This document shows positions 35,413-42,899 of a stretch of DNA of 64,000 nucleotides, piece by piece. The notes under the pieces were generated by a model. It was not told the origin of the DNA. It saw only the letters and a list, made by a program, of their open reading frames with translations, and searched no databases. Made by a program: the position numbers and the translations under genes. Numbering within the stretch: the first letter of the stretch is position 1; the number at the start of each line of letters is the position of its first letter. The DNA is from Pseudomonas sp. PDM04 (GTDB lineage Bacteria > Pseudomonadota > Gammaproteobacteria > Pseudomonadales > Pseudomonadaceae), in NCBI RefSeq assembly GCF_014851765.1, contig NZ_JACVAI010000001.1, positions 1,054,001 to 1,118,000 of the forward strand, in the 5' to 3' direction.

Positions 35413-36269
35413 TACTTCGCCTCCGAAGCAGCGGCCAGCTTGGCCTGGAACTCGCTGAAGTCAGCGCAGCCATGGATGTATTCGTTGATCCACGCGGTGA
35501 AGGTTTCACGGTCGCGGGCAATCGGATCCCAGGCCTGGTAGAAACGGTTGTCGCGCTCGTTGTAGCCGTGGGCGTAGGACGGATGCGCACCACCGGGGAC
35601 GTGGCAGACCGCGCTCAGGGCCCAGGTCGGCAATACACAGGCATTCATCGGGGCCTTGAGGTCGTCGACGATTTCCTCGACGGTGACGATGCAGCGCTTG
35701 GCCGCCAGCGCGGCTTCTTTCTGCACGCCGAGAATGCCCCACAGCAGCACGTTGCCCTTGCGGTCGGCCTTCTGTGCGTGGATCACGGTGACGTCGGGGC
35801 GCACCGAAGGCACCGCCGCCAGCACTTCGCCGGTGAACGGGCACGTCACCGATTTGATCAGCGGGTTGACCTTCGGCAAATCGGAACCGGCGTAGGCACG
35901 CAGCACCGCGAATGGCAGGCCCGAAGCGCCGGCGACGTAGGCATTGGCCAGGTCGGCGTGGCTGTGTTCCTCGATTTCCAGCGCGTGCGGCCATTGCTTC
36001 TCGACGGCATCCCGCAGGCGGTGCAGGGAGCCGACACCCGGATTGCCGCCCCAGGAAAAAATCAGCTTGCGAGCACAACCGGCGCCGATCAACTGATCGT
36101 AGATCAGGTCAGGTGTCATCCGAACCAGCGTCAGATCTTTCTTGCCCTGACGAATGATTTCGTGACCTGCCGCCGTAGGGATCAGGTGAGTGAAGCCTTC
36201 GAGCGCGACGGTATCGCCGTCGTTGACGAATTGCTTCACCGCGTCGTGCAGCGAAAGGATTTCAGCCAT
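35412..36269 (-). CDS. pcaI: 3-Oxoadipate CoA-transferase subunit A PcaI
   Basis: 285 residues of the large CoA-transferase subunit: AVKQFVNDGDTVALEGFTHLIPTAAGHEIIRQGKKDL at the N-terminus, KLIFSWGGNPGVGSLHRLRDA and VIHAQKADRKGNVLLWGI are family hallmarks. With PcaJ it activates beta-ketoadipate as its CoA ester. It leads the long pca transcript; two PcaR-like boxes lie 99-132 bp upstream of the ATG. The start MAEILSLHD has a GGGAG-type Shine-Dalgarno (CGGGAGCCTGCCCC before ATG); the longer upstream frame is not conserved. Confidence 0.95.
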   Translation of the reverse strand: MAEILSLHDAVKQFVNDGDTVALEGFTHLIPTAAGHEIIRQGKKDLTLVRMTPDLIYDQLIGAGCARKLIFSWGGNPGVGSLHRLRDAVEKQWPHALEIEEHSHADLANAYVAGASGLPFAVLRAYAGSDLPKVNPLIKSVTCPFTGEVLAAVPSVRPDVTVIHAQKADRKGNVLLWGILGVQKEAALAAKRCIVTVEEIVDDLKAPMNACVLPTWALSAVCHVPGGAHPSYAHGYNERDNRFYQAWDPIARDRETFTAWINEYIHGCADFSEFQAKLAAASEAK

Positions 36270-36367
36270 GGGGCAGGCTCCCGATTTGTTTGAACCGACA
36301 GTGGATGAACAAGGCGCGATGCGCGCGCCGGATGACTGAAGGGTAAGCCTGGGGAATACCCCAAACA

Positions 36368-36401
36368 ATCCGATAATCGACTAAGTGTTCGTTTATCGAA
36401 C
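36368..36401. promoter_or_regulatory. Paired PcaR-like boxes upstream of pcaI
   Basis: ATCCGATAATCGACT at 36368-36382 and GTTCGTTTATCGAAC at 36387-36401. Both are related to the 15-bp PcaR box known from P. putida (GTTCGATAATCGCAC); the second matches its complement at 13 of 15 bases. The copies start 19 bp apart. Confidence 0.8.
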
Positions 36402-36449
36402 AGATTGTTGTCTTGCTAATCATCCTGATTGAGCACCGCGCCGCCTGCT

Positions 36450-36514
36450 TTCGCGAGCAAGCCCGCTCCCACACTTGGAATGCATTCCCCTGTGGGAGCG
36501 GGCTTGCTCGCGAA
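36450..36514. repeat. REP doublet, inward class, variant family
   Basis: TTCGCGAGCAAGCCCGCTCC at 36450 and its complement GGAGCGGGCTTGCTCGCGAA ending at 36514, 19 nt apart. The arms have AAGCCC instead of AGGCTC, marking a second REP sub-family. Lies between pcaI and pcaK. Confidence 0.92.
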
Positions 36515-36549
36515 GGCCGCGACTCGGTATTACTGCCCCCCGGGCAGCT

Positions 36550-37896
36550 TCAAGTCGCATCCGCATGGCTGACCTTGCCCTTGATCAACACCGCCGCCGT
36601 CGCCAGCGCCGCCGGAATCACCAGCGCCGTCAGCACTTGTTCGAAGTTCCAGCCCAATCCGAGCAAGGTCGCGCCCATCCACGCCCCGAGAATCGCGCCG
36701 AACCGGCCGATCCCGAGCATCCACGAGACCCCGGTCGCCCGCCCCTGGGTCGGGTAAAACCGCGCCGCCAGGGACGGCATCGCCGATTGCGCGCCGTTGA
36801 CACACATCCCCGCCACCAGCACCAGCGTTGCCAACAGCGTGATGCTGCCCAGGCTCTGCCCTACTGCGTAGGCAAACACCCCGGCCAGCAGGTAGAAAGT
36901 CCCGATGACCTTGTGTGGATTGAACCGGTCCATCGCCCAGCCCACGCCCACCGCGCTCAAGACGCCGCCGAACTGGAACAGCGCACCGATGAACGCGGCC
37001 TGCTCCATGCTCGCGCCGCTGTCACGCATCAGCGTCGGCAACCAACTGGTCAGCAGGTAGACAATCACCAAGCCCATGAAATAGGTGAGCCACAACAGCA
37101 GGGTGCCGGCGCTGTAGGTCCCGGAAAAGATCACCGCGAAAACATTGCGCGCCTTCACGGTCCGCTGTTCCGGCACGCTGAAACTGGCGGCCTGGGCGAC
37201 TGTGTTGGGGTCGATCGGTGCCAGCGCCTTGCGCACTTTGTCGTTGCCACGGTTGCGCACCACCAGATAACGCGCCGACTCCGGCAACCACAACAGCAGG
37301 ACGACCGCGAGGATCAACGGCAGAATGCCGCCCAACAGCAGCAGGCTGTGCCAACCGAACGCCGGAATCAGCTTGGCGGACATGAACCCGCCGCCGGCCA
37401 TGCCAAGGTTGAAGCCGCAGAACATGCTGGTCACCAGCAGGGACTTCTTGCGCTCGGGGGTGTACTCGGCCAGCAGCGTCGTGGCATTGGGCATCCCGGC
37501 GCCGAGACCCAGGCCGGTGAGGAAACGCAGCACCAGCAACTGATCGACGTTGCTGCTGTAGGCCGAGGCCAGGCTGAAGGCGCCGAACACCAGCACTGCG
37601 CCCACCAGGACGACTTTTCGCCCGAAGCGGTCAGCCAGCGGGCCGGAACCCAGTGCGCCGAAGACCATGCCGATCAACGCTGCACTCATCACCGGGCCGA
37701 GGCTCGCACGATCGATGCCCCAGTCCTGGGACAGGGCCGGCGCGATGAAACCCATGGCCGCCGTGTCGAGGCCATCGAGAAAGACAATCAGGAAACACAG
37801 GATCACCACCCGCCACTGATAGCGCGAGATGGGTTGAGCATTGATGAAGGACTGCACATCGAGGCAGTTCCCTACAACGGACTGAGGCTGGTTCAT
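36550..37896 (-). CDS. pcaK: 4-Hydroxybenzoate/protocatechuate MFS transporter PcaK
   Basis: 448 residues, 12 transmembrane helices, aromatic-acid:H+ symporter family. The first helix contains DGLDTAAMGF with Asp41 and Asp44, residues known to be essential in P. putida PcaK; motif A (LADRFGRKVVLVGA) follows helix 2. It takes up 4-hydroxybenzoate and protocatechuate and can act in chemotaxis. PcaR-like boxes lie 91-124 bp upstream, and AATAAAAA just before the ATG fits the AAnAAnAA Hfq/Crc motif. The start MNQPQSVVGN is preferred over an ATG six codons upstream that falls in the leader. Confidence 0.95.
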   Translation of the reverse strand: MNQPQSVVGNCLDVQSFINAQPISRYQWRVVILCFLIVFLDGLDTAAMGFIAPALSQDWGIDRASLGPVMSAALIGMVFGALGSGPLADRFGRKVVLVGAVLVFGAFSLASAYSSNVDQLLVLRFLTGLGLGAGMPNATTLLAEYTPERKKSLLVTSMFCGFNLGMAGGGFMSAKLIPAFGWHSLLLLGGILPLILAVVLLLWLPESARYLVVRNRGNDKVRKALAPIDPNTVAQAASFSVPEQRTVKARNVFAVIFSGTYSAGTLLLWLTYFMGLVIVYLLTSWLPTLMRDSGASMEQAAFIGALFQFGGVLSAVGVGWAMDRFNPHKVIGTFYLLAGVFAYAVGQSLGSITLLATLVLVAGMCVNGAQSAMPSLAARFYPTQGRATGVSWMLGIGRFGAILGAWMGATLLGLGWNFEQVLTALVIPAALATAAVLIKGKVSHADAT

Positions 37897-37906
37897 TATT
37901 TTTATT
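37897..37906 (-). promoter_or_regulatory. Candidate Hfq/Crc motif before pcaK
   Basis: On the minus strand the leader reads AATAAAAATA immediately before the pcaK ATG, containing AATAAAAA (AAnAAnAA). Likely target for catabolite repression of aromatic uptake. Confidence 0.45.
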
Positions 37907-37986
37907 CCACGCAAGAACGCAGTCGGACAGGAGCCAGCGCAGGCTGGCGCTGCCGCGACATTAGAGATCCGGGTGGAACACCGTCA

Positions 37987-38020
37987 ATTCGATAAACGCA
38001 AGTCTGTGCGGTTATCGAAC
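37987..38020. promoter_or_regulatory. Paired PcaR-like boxes upstream of pcaK
   Basis: ATTCGATAAACGCAA at 37987-38001 (12 of 15 to GTTCGATAATCGCAC) and GTGCGGTTATCGAAC at 38006-38020 (14 of 15 to the complement). Starts are 19 bp apart, the same register as at pcaI and pcaR. Confidence 0.85.
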
Positions 38021-38036
38021 AGCTTAGCCGAACAAC

Positions 38037-38879
38037 CTACGCAAACAGCTGGGCGCTGAGGTTGCGGCTGGCCGCGAGCAGCCCCGGCAGGAAACGCTGT
38101 TCCAGCTCGCTGCGGCTGACCCGCCCGGCATGGGTGCTGACATTGAGTGCCGCCACCACCTGCCCGGAGGCGTCATACACCGGTACGGCAATCGAACGCA
38201 GGCCCTGTTCCAGTTCCTGGTCGACGATGCACCAGCCTTGCTGCCGCACTTGCTGCAGGCATTCGAGCAGCGCCTCGGGGGTATGCAGGGTGCGGCTGGT
38301 CTTGGCTTGCAGGTCGGCATGGTCGAGGTATTCGCGCAGCGAGGTATCGTCCAGCGCCGCGAGCAGGATCCTGCCCATGGAGGTGCAATAGGCCGGCAGG
38401 CGCCCGCCCACCGAGAGGTCGACGGAAATCAGGCGCTGGGTGGTGGCCGAACGGGCGATGTACAAAATGTCATCGCCTTCCAGCGTGGCCATGTTGCACG
38501 CCTCGTGGAGCTGTTCGCTCATGCGGTCCAGGTAAGGTTGTGCCGACACCGCCAGCGGGGTCGAAGACAGGTAGGCATGGCCGAGGGTCAGCACTTTGGG
38601 CAACAGCGAGTAGGTGCGCCCGTCGGTGGTGGCGTAGCCGAGCTTGATCAGGGTGTGCAGGCAACGTCGCACCGCAGCGCGGGGAATTTCCGTACGGTGG
38701 CTGATCTGGGCGATGGTCAGGTGCCGTTTGCGCTCCTGGAAGGCGTGCACCACGGCCAGGCCACGGGCCAGGGACGTCATGAAGTCCGGATCGCCGGTCA
38801 GGGCCTGGATCCGCTTGGCGGGCGACGCGACAATCGGCGGCGCTACTGAAGCGAAGGAGTTGCGCAGTTGATCGTTCAT
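38037..38879 (-). CDS. pcaR: IclR-family regulator PcaR
   Basis: 280 residues. The N-terminal winged helix is FMTSLARGLAVVHAFQERKRHLTIAQISHRTEIPRAAVRRCLHTLIKLGYA (about 33-83); the C-terminal IclR effector domain includes LIYIARSATTQRLISVDLSVGGRLPAYCTSMGRILLAAL. PcaR responds to beta-ketoadipate and activates pca genes while repressing its own. The gene is adjacent to pcaK; matching boxes sit upstream of it, pcaK and pcaI. ATG 38879 gives MNDQLRNSF, the usual start. Confidence 0.95.
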   Translation of the reverse strand: MNDQLRNSFASVAPPIVASPAKRIQALTGDPDFMTSLARGLAVVHAFQERKRHLTIAQISHRTEIPRAAVRRCLHTLIKLGYATTDGRTYSLLPKVLTLGHAYLSSTPLAVSAQPYLDRMSEQLHEACNMATLEGDDILYIARSATTQRLISVDLSVGGRLPAYCTSMGRILLAALDDTSLREYLDHADLQAKTSRTLHTPEALLECLQQVRQQGWCIVDQELEQGLRSIAVPVYDASGQVVAALNVSTHAGRVSRSELEQRFLPGLLAASRNLSAQLFA

Positions 38880-39549
38880 ATCAGGTCCTTTTCCCACACG
38901 GATCGGCGTCGGCTATTACAAGCGGCTCGGTATCGCTCACACAAGCTACAGACAGTCATGATTGGGCGATTATCGAACCGGCAATCGATAATCGCAAATT
39001 CCCGTCCTTTGAAGACGGCCGCCGTTCTGCCAGGCTTCGTCGTCCCTTACATGCTTTTTATTTGCGCTTGAGCCTTGAGTAAAATACCCCTGTCTAATAC
39101 CTGAACTTATTCGACTTAATGGCGCCAGAAAGACATCGCTGCCTAATCGACGTAAAAAGTTGCAAGTAATTAAGCCCATCACACATCAAGATCCATTTTT
39201 AACTCTTTGCCGATAGTGTTCCGCAAATCGACCGCTATAATGCGAATCAGTGGCGACTGGTTTTTCTGATTGGCCGGTTTCGCCACCGGTAACGCGATGT
39301 TCAGTCGTTGTTGCCCGAAGCAGCGCCTGACGCTCATCGCAAAATGCGCAGGCAGTGCGCTCGCTAAACAGGAAACTGATGCTACGTCAGCTGTTTTGCT
39401 CTGGTGCCGTGGCCGCCTGCAACATGGAAGTATTGATCGCCGTGTCATGAACGATGCCTTCGCGGGCACTGTTTTTTCGCCGTGTGCGGTCGATACATTG
39501 GATGCAGCGCGATTTACCAGAATCCATCTCAACCCATACAGGTAGCACT
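38880..39549. other. 670-bp intergenic region, no gene recognised
   Basis: Besides the PcaR boxes near 38964-38997, the stretch holds a hairpin CCGTC-CTTTGAA-GACGG at 39002-39018, a TATAAT at 39236-39241 without a good -35 partner, and paired words AATCAG/CTGATT and CCGGT/ACCGG (39245-39288) that could fold. Reading frames on both strands between 39179 and 39545 have no family resemblance. It may be a structured leader or small RNA for the short gene at 39550; nothing definite can be said. Confidence 0.5.
38964..38997. promoter_or_regulatory. Paired PcaR-like boxes upstream of pcaR
   Basis: GGGCGATTATCGAAC at 38964-38978 (14 of 15 to the complement of the PcaR box) and AATCGATAATCGCAA at 38983-38997 (12 of 15 to the forward box), again 19 bp apart, 85 bp before the pcaR ATG. 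The order of the strong and weak copy is reversed relative to pcaI and pcaK. Likely autoregulation. Confidence 0.85.
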
Positions 39550-39750
39550 GTGACGAAAGACGAACTGCGCGCCGAATTAGAGCGCCAGGAACAACGTTAC
39601 AAGGAAGTTTACGGCGGGGAAGTCACCACTTACGCCGCCCAGCCCGAACCGGAACGCAAACCCTGGCGTAAACGCGCCACCGTTCAGGATCAGGCCTTTA
39701 CCCAGGAACTGCAGAAGATGGAAAAGGAACTCAGAGCCGAAGAGCCATGA
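39550..39750 (+). CDS. Small charged protein, function unknown
   Basis: 66 residues beginning at a GTG ([19 protein letters not shown]) and ending [11 protein letters not shown]. Almost half the residues are charged, and both ends look like amphipathic or coiled-coil helices joined by a Pro/Arg-rich centre ([12 protein letters not shown]). I do not recognise a family. An in-frame ATG 96 bp upstream gives a longer reading, but the extra part looks non-conserved in composition. The ribosome-binding site is weak (AGGTAGC). It precedes pit by 374 bp. Confidence 0.6.
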   Translation: MTKDELRAELERQEQRYKEVYGGEVTTYAAQPEPERKPWRKRATVQDQAFTQELQKMEKELRAEEP

Positions 39751-40124
39751 GCCTGGCGGTCTGAATCCTTTCAGGGCCTGCGTCTGCAACCGCTAAAAGC
39801 GGATGCACCGATGTTGCCATTCGCGCCCGCTACGAGCGGGCAGCGGTCACCTCATCCATCTGATGAGAAAATGGCTCATGTCTGGCCCCCTTCTCAGATA
39901 TTTCATACAAGTCTTTACGCGGATCGTGATTGCGCGCGGAGCCCTTGTGCCTGGGTGCTTTGCGATGAAATTCAAGCACTTGCAACCCCCTGGAAAGGAC
40001 CCGATCCCGGGGTATTGCTGCAGGATAATTCAATGAAGAATGTTACCGATGAGCAGCTAGTGCATCGATTACCCGTGTTTTCTGGCATAATCGCGCCCCC
40101 TTATGACCGGGTCAGAAAACCTTC
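39751..40124. other. 374-bp region upstream of pit
   Basis: Contains a perfect hairpin GCCCGCT-ACG-AGCGGGC at 39825-39841 without a T-tract, and a CATAAT -10-like element at 40086-40091 about 35 bp before the pit ATG. No convincing gene is seen. Confidence 0.5.
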
Positions 40125-41600
40125 ATGATCGATTTATTCAGCGGACTGGATGCTTGGGTGCTTGTGAGCCTCTTGCTCGCCCTCACCTTTGTCCTCGCGT
40201 TCGAGTTCATCAACGGCTTTCATGACACCGCTAACGCGGTTGCCACCGTTATCTACACCAAAGCCATGCCGCCGCATCTGGCCGTGTTCTTTTCCGGTGT
40301 ATTCAATTTCCTTGGCGTACTGCTGGGCGGTGTCGGCGTGGCGTACGCCATCGTCCACCTGCTGCCGGTAGAGCTGCTGATCAATGTGAACACCGGTCAC
40401 GGCCTGGCGATGGTGTTCTCGTTGCTGGCCGCGGCCATCGCCTGGAACCTGGGCACCTGGTACTTCGGGATCCCGGCCTCCAGCTCCCATACGCTGATCG
40501 GCTCGATCCTCGGGGTCGGCCTGGCCAATGCCCTGATCAATGAAATTCCGCTGGCCGATGGCGTGAACTGGCAGAAAGCCATTGATATCGGGGCCTCCCT
40601 GGTGTTCTCGCCCATGGCGGGCTTTGTGATCGCGGCGCTGATATTGCTGGGTCTCAAATGGTGGCGCCCGCTGTCGAAAATGCACAAGACGCCGGAACAG
40701 CGCCGCAAAATCGACGACAAGAAGCACCCACCGTTCTGGAATCGTCTTGTGCTGGTGATCTCGGCCATGGCCGTGAGCTTCGTGCACGGTTCCAACGACG
40801 GCCAGAAAGGCATCGGCCTGATCATGCTGGTGCTGATCGGTATCGTCCCGGCACAGTTCGTGCTCGACCTGGGCAGCACCACCTACCAGATCGAACGCAC
40901 CCGCGACGCCACTCTGCACCTGAGCCAGTTCTACAAGCGCAACGGCGACACCCTGGGTGAGTTCCTGGCGCTGGGCAAAAGCGTCGAAGGCGACCTGCCG
41001 GAGAAATTCCGCTGCAACCCGCAGCAGACCGAACCGACCATCAGCGCCCTGCTCGACACCCTCAAGGGCGTCGCCGACTACCACTCGCTGCCGTCGGAAA
41101 GCCGTATCGAAGTGCGTCGCTACCTGCTTTGCCTGGATGACACGGCCAAGAAGGTCAGCAAGCTGCCGGGCCTGGCCCCTCGTGAAAAGGCTGACCTGGA
41201 CAAACTGCGCAAGGACCTGACCGCCACCACCGAATACGCACCGTTCTGGGTGATTCTCGCGGTGGCCCTGGCCCTGGGCCTGGGCACCATGGTCGGCTGG
41301 AAGCGCGTGGTACTGACCATTGGCGAGAAAATCGGCAAGCAAGGCATGACCTATTCCCAGGGCATGTCGGCACAGATCACCACCGCGAGCCTGATCGGCA
41401 TGGCCAACATCTTCAGCCTGCCGGTGTCCACCACCCACGTCCTGTCATCGGGCGTGGCCGGCACGATGGTCGCCAACAAGGCCGGCCTGCAGAGCGGCAC
41501 CGTGAAAACCATCCTGCTGGCCTGGGTCCTGACCCTGCCCGCCACCGTGGCCCTGTCGGCCGGCCTGTTCTGGCTGGCATCGAAGGCGCTGGGTAGCTGA
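40125..41600 (+). CDS. pit: Low-affinity inorganic phosphate transporter Pit
   Basis: 491 residues with about ten transmembrane helices and the duplicated PiT signature: FEFINGFHDTANAVATVIYT near residue 26 and VSFVHGSNDGQKGIGLI near 220, plus WYFGIPASSSHTLIGS and SLPVSTTHVLSSGVAG. It imports metal-phosphate with protons in the inner membrane. A soluble loop of about 110 residues between helices (YQIERTRDATLHL...DLTATTEYAP) is typical of the gammaproteobacterial Pit type. Monocistronic, closed by an intrinsic terminator. Confidence 0.94.
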   Translation: MIDLFSGLDAWVLVSLLLALTFVLAFEFINGFHDTANAVATVIYTKAMPPHLAVFFSGVFNFLGVLLGGVGVAYAIVHLLPVELLINVNTGHGLAMVFSLLAAAIAWNLGTWYFGIPASSSHTLIGSILGVGLANALINEIPLADGVNWQKAIDIGASLVFSPMAGFVIAALILLGLKWWRPLSKMHKTPEQRRKIDDKKHPPFWNRLVLVISAMAVSFVHGSNDGQKGIGLIMLVLIGIVPAQFVLDLGSTTYQIERTRDATLHLSQFYKRNGDTLGEFLALGKSVEGDLPEKFRCNPQQTEPTISALLDTLKGVADYHSLPSESRIEVRRYLLCLDDTAKKVSKLPGLAPREKADLDKLRKDLTATTEYAPFWVILAVALALGLGTMVGWKRVVLTIGEKIGKQGMTYSQGMSAQITTASLIGMANIFSLPVSTTHVLSSGVAGTMVANKAGLQSGTVKTILLAWVLTLPATVALSAGLFWLASKALGS

Positions 41601-41615
41601 TTCATCGTTGCAACG

Positions 41616-41651
41616 AAAAAGGCGCGTTCCGAGAGGTTCGCGCCTTTTTTA
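41616..41651 (+). terminator. Intrinsic terminator after pit
   Basis: AAAAAGGCGCG, a short loop region, then CGCGCCTTTTTT: stem plus T-tract starting 16 bp after the pit stop. The flanking A and T runs make it potentially bidirectional. Confidence 0.9.
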
Positions 41652-41698
41652 TTTGCATCCCGACCACTTGCCGGGGATTGATCCGCTTTTCAACAGGC

Positions 41699-41724
41699 AA
41701 AAAAAAGGGCAACCGAAGTTGCCC
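41699..41724 (-). terminator. Intrinsic terminator for ccoM (minus strand)
   Basis: On the minus strand GGGCAACTTCGGTTGCCC is followed by TTTTTTTT: a perfect 7-bp stem with a UUCG tetraloop and U-tract, about 36 bp past the ccoM stop. Confidence 0.93.
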
Positions 41725-41759
41725 AAAATGCCTTGCGTGCTCATTGCCTCCAGAAAGAC

Positions 41760-41876
41760 CTACGGTTTTTTCCGCTTGTGTGCGTCTTTCCAGATAAAGA
41801 ATCCAAACCCTGCAAAAAACAGAACCATGAGGCTGACAGTCAGCACCCCGGCGAACACCACGTTGTCGAAAAACAT
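41760..41876 (-). CDS. ccoM: Small single-span membrane protein, probable cbb3 oxidase subunit CcoM
   Basis: A 38-residue protein: MFFDNVVFAGVLTVSLMVLF then FAGFGFFIWKDAHKRKKP. It has one transmembrane helix (residues 6-29) and a basic C-terminal end, so its N-terminus is periplasmic. It resembles the CcoM subunit found in the Pseudomonas stutzeri cbb3 cytochrome oxidase structure, which aids assembly or stability of the complex. This match is from memory, so the symbol is probable rather than certain. AGGAGG six bases before the ATG and a perfect intrinsic terminator just after the stop show that it is a genuine independent gene. The ccoNOQP genes are not in this window. It is convergent with pit. 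Confidence 0.75.
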   Translation of the reverse strand: MFFDNVVFAGVLTVSLMVLFFAGFGFFIWKDAHKRKKP

Positions 41877-42019
41877 GACTGGCCTCCTGCGCTTGCCTTG
41901 TTGCGATGGGTCTAAGTTAACCAATCAGGCAGGCGGGGAAATTGACCGGGATCAATATCGTCAGGGTTTGGAGGCAAAGGAGGAGGGAAAGTGATCTACA
42001 TCAATAAAGAAGGGAGGGA

Positions 42020-42184
42020 TTAACGCTTTTTCGGTTTGTTCTTCGGTTTCTTCTTGGCGGTTTTGCCCAGCGGCATGGCCTTCTCGAAGGCCAGACGCAC
42101 TTCCTTCAGACGCTTTTCATTAAGGTCATGAACGCGCTTGGCACGTTCGGCATTCAGGTCGATCAACTTGTCGTCTTGGCTCAT
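42020..42184 (-). CDS. Small Lys-rich protein, function unknown
   Basis: 54 residues starting MSQDDKLIDLNAERAKRVHD and ending KTAKKKPKNKPKKR. A short amphipathic helix (HDLNEKRLKEVRLAFEKAM) is followed by a strongly basic tail that could bind nucleic acid or ribosomes. No recognised family. The Shine-Dalgarno is poor, and a longer in-frame reading exists upstream; the conserved-looking start is MSQDDK. Next to another small gene and rapA on the opposite strand. Confidence 0.62.
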   Translation of the reverse strand: MSQDDKLIDLNAERAKRVHDLNEKRLKEVRLAFEKAMPLGKTAKKKPKNKPKKR

Positions 42185-42337
42185 GGCGTTCAGTGCATCG
42201 TGTGAATTGAAATTCAACTGCGCAATCGTTCGCAGGGGGATTGCGCCAATAATGCAGCCTGGTGCACGCGCTGACCAGCGGTCCATGGCTCGAACGACGG
42301 CGAAACAAAAAGAATCGGACGACGTTCATGCAACCGG

Positions 42338-42679
42338 CTAGATCTGAATATCGACCCACAGCCCCTGGCGCGGCTCGTCATCGATCAGCGGCTTGACCGG
42401 CACGGTGTTGTCAGCGTTGAGCTCGACGCCGGGTATCGCCAGGTGCTCTTCGGGATCTTCATCCGCTTCACGGCGACGGCGTTGCTGCTCCTGCTTGCGG
42501 CGCTGTTCCTCGCGCAGCTGAAAAGCCGCCTCCTCGGGGTCGCGCTGTTGCAGGTCGATGGTGCTTTCGTTGGAGCTTTCCTGCACCGGTACAACGGGCG
42601 GGATATCCGGTCGCTGGCGAATCGGATCGTGCTGTGACGTGACCGGCACGGCACTCAAGGGAAGCATCGGTGGCAGCAT
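42338..42679 (-). CDS. Conserved hypothetical protein with Arg/Glu/Gln-rich coil
   Basis: 113 residues. The N-terminal third is proline-rich (LPPMLPLSAVPVTSQHDP, PPVVPVQ); the middle is a highly charged coil (EEAAFQLREEQRRKQEQQRRRREADEDPEEH); the end is PLIDDEPRQGLWVDIQI. The composition suggests a largely disordered or coiled-coil protein. AGGAGA about 9 bp before the ATG (followed by an A-run) supports the start. It is divergent from rapA, with 220 bp between them. Function unknown. Confidence 0.75.
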   Translation of the reverse strand: MLPPMLPLSAVPVTSQHDPIRQRPDIPPVVPVQESSNESTIDLQQRDPEEAAFQLREEQRRKQEQQRRRREADEDPEEHLAIPGVELNADNTVPVKPLIDDEPRQGLWVDIQI

Positions 42680-42899
42680 GGTTTTTTTGTCTCCTGTCCT
42701 CAGGTTTTCGGCTGCGCCGATGACGACTTGAGCCATCGGTCGAAAACTGTGACCTGATTGGCACGCACAAGTGCCCTGCCCCCTGTGCATCTCAAGCGTT
42801 GAGCTAAGGTCAATCGATGAGTTTTTCCGAGAGTCCTTTGGCCCTCAAGCCCTCATTCCGTTAAGATAGCCCGCTTTTTCAAGGTGGGAGTCAGGCAGC

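Noticed and set aside
38880..39549. A gene in the pcaR-to-39550 gap on either strand
   Set aside because: Frames of 91-117 codons exist but lack ribosome-binding sites, family motifs and convincing composition.
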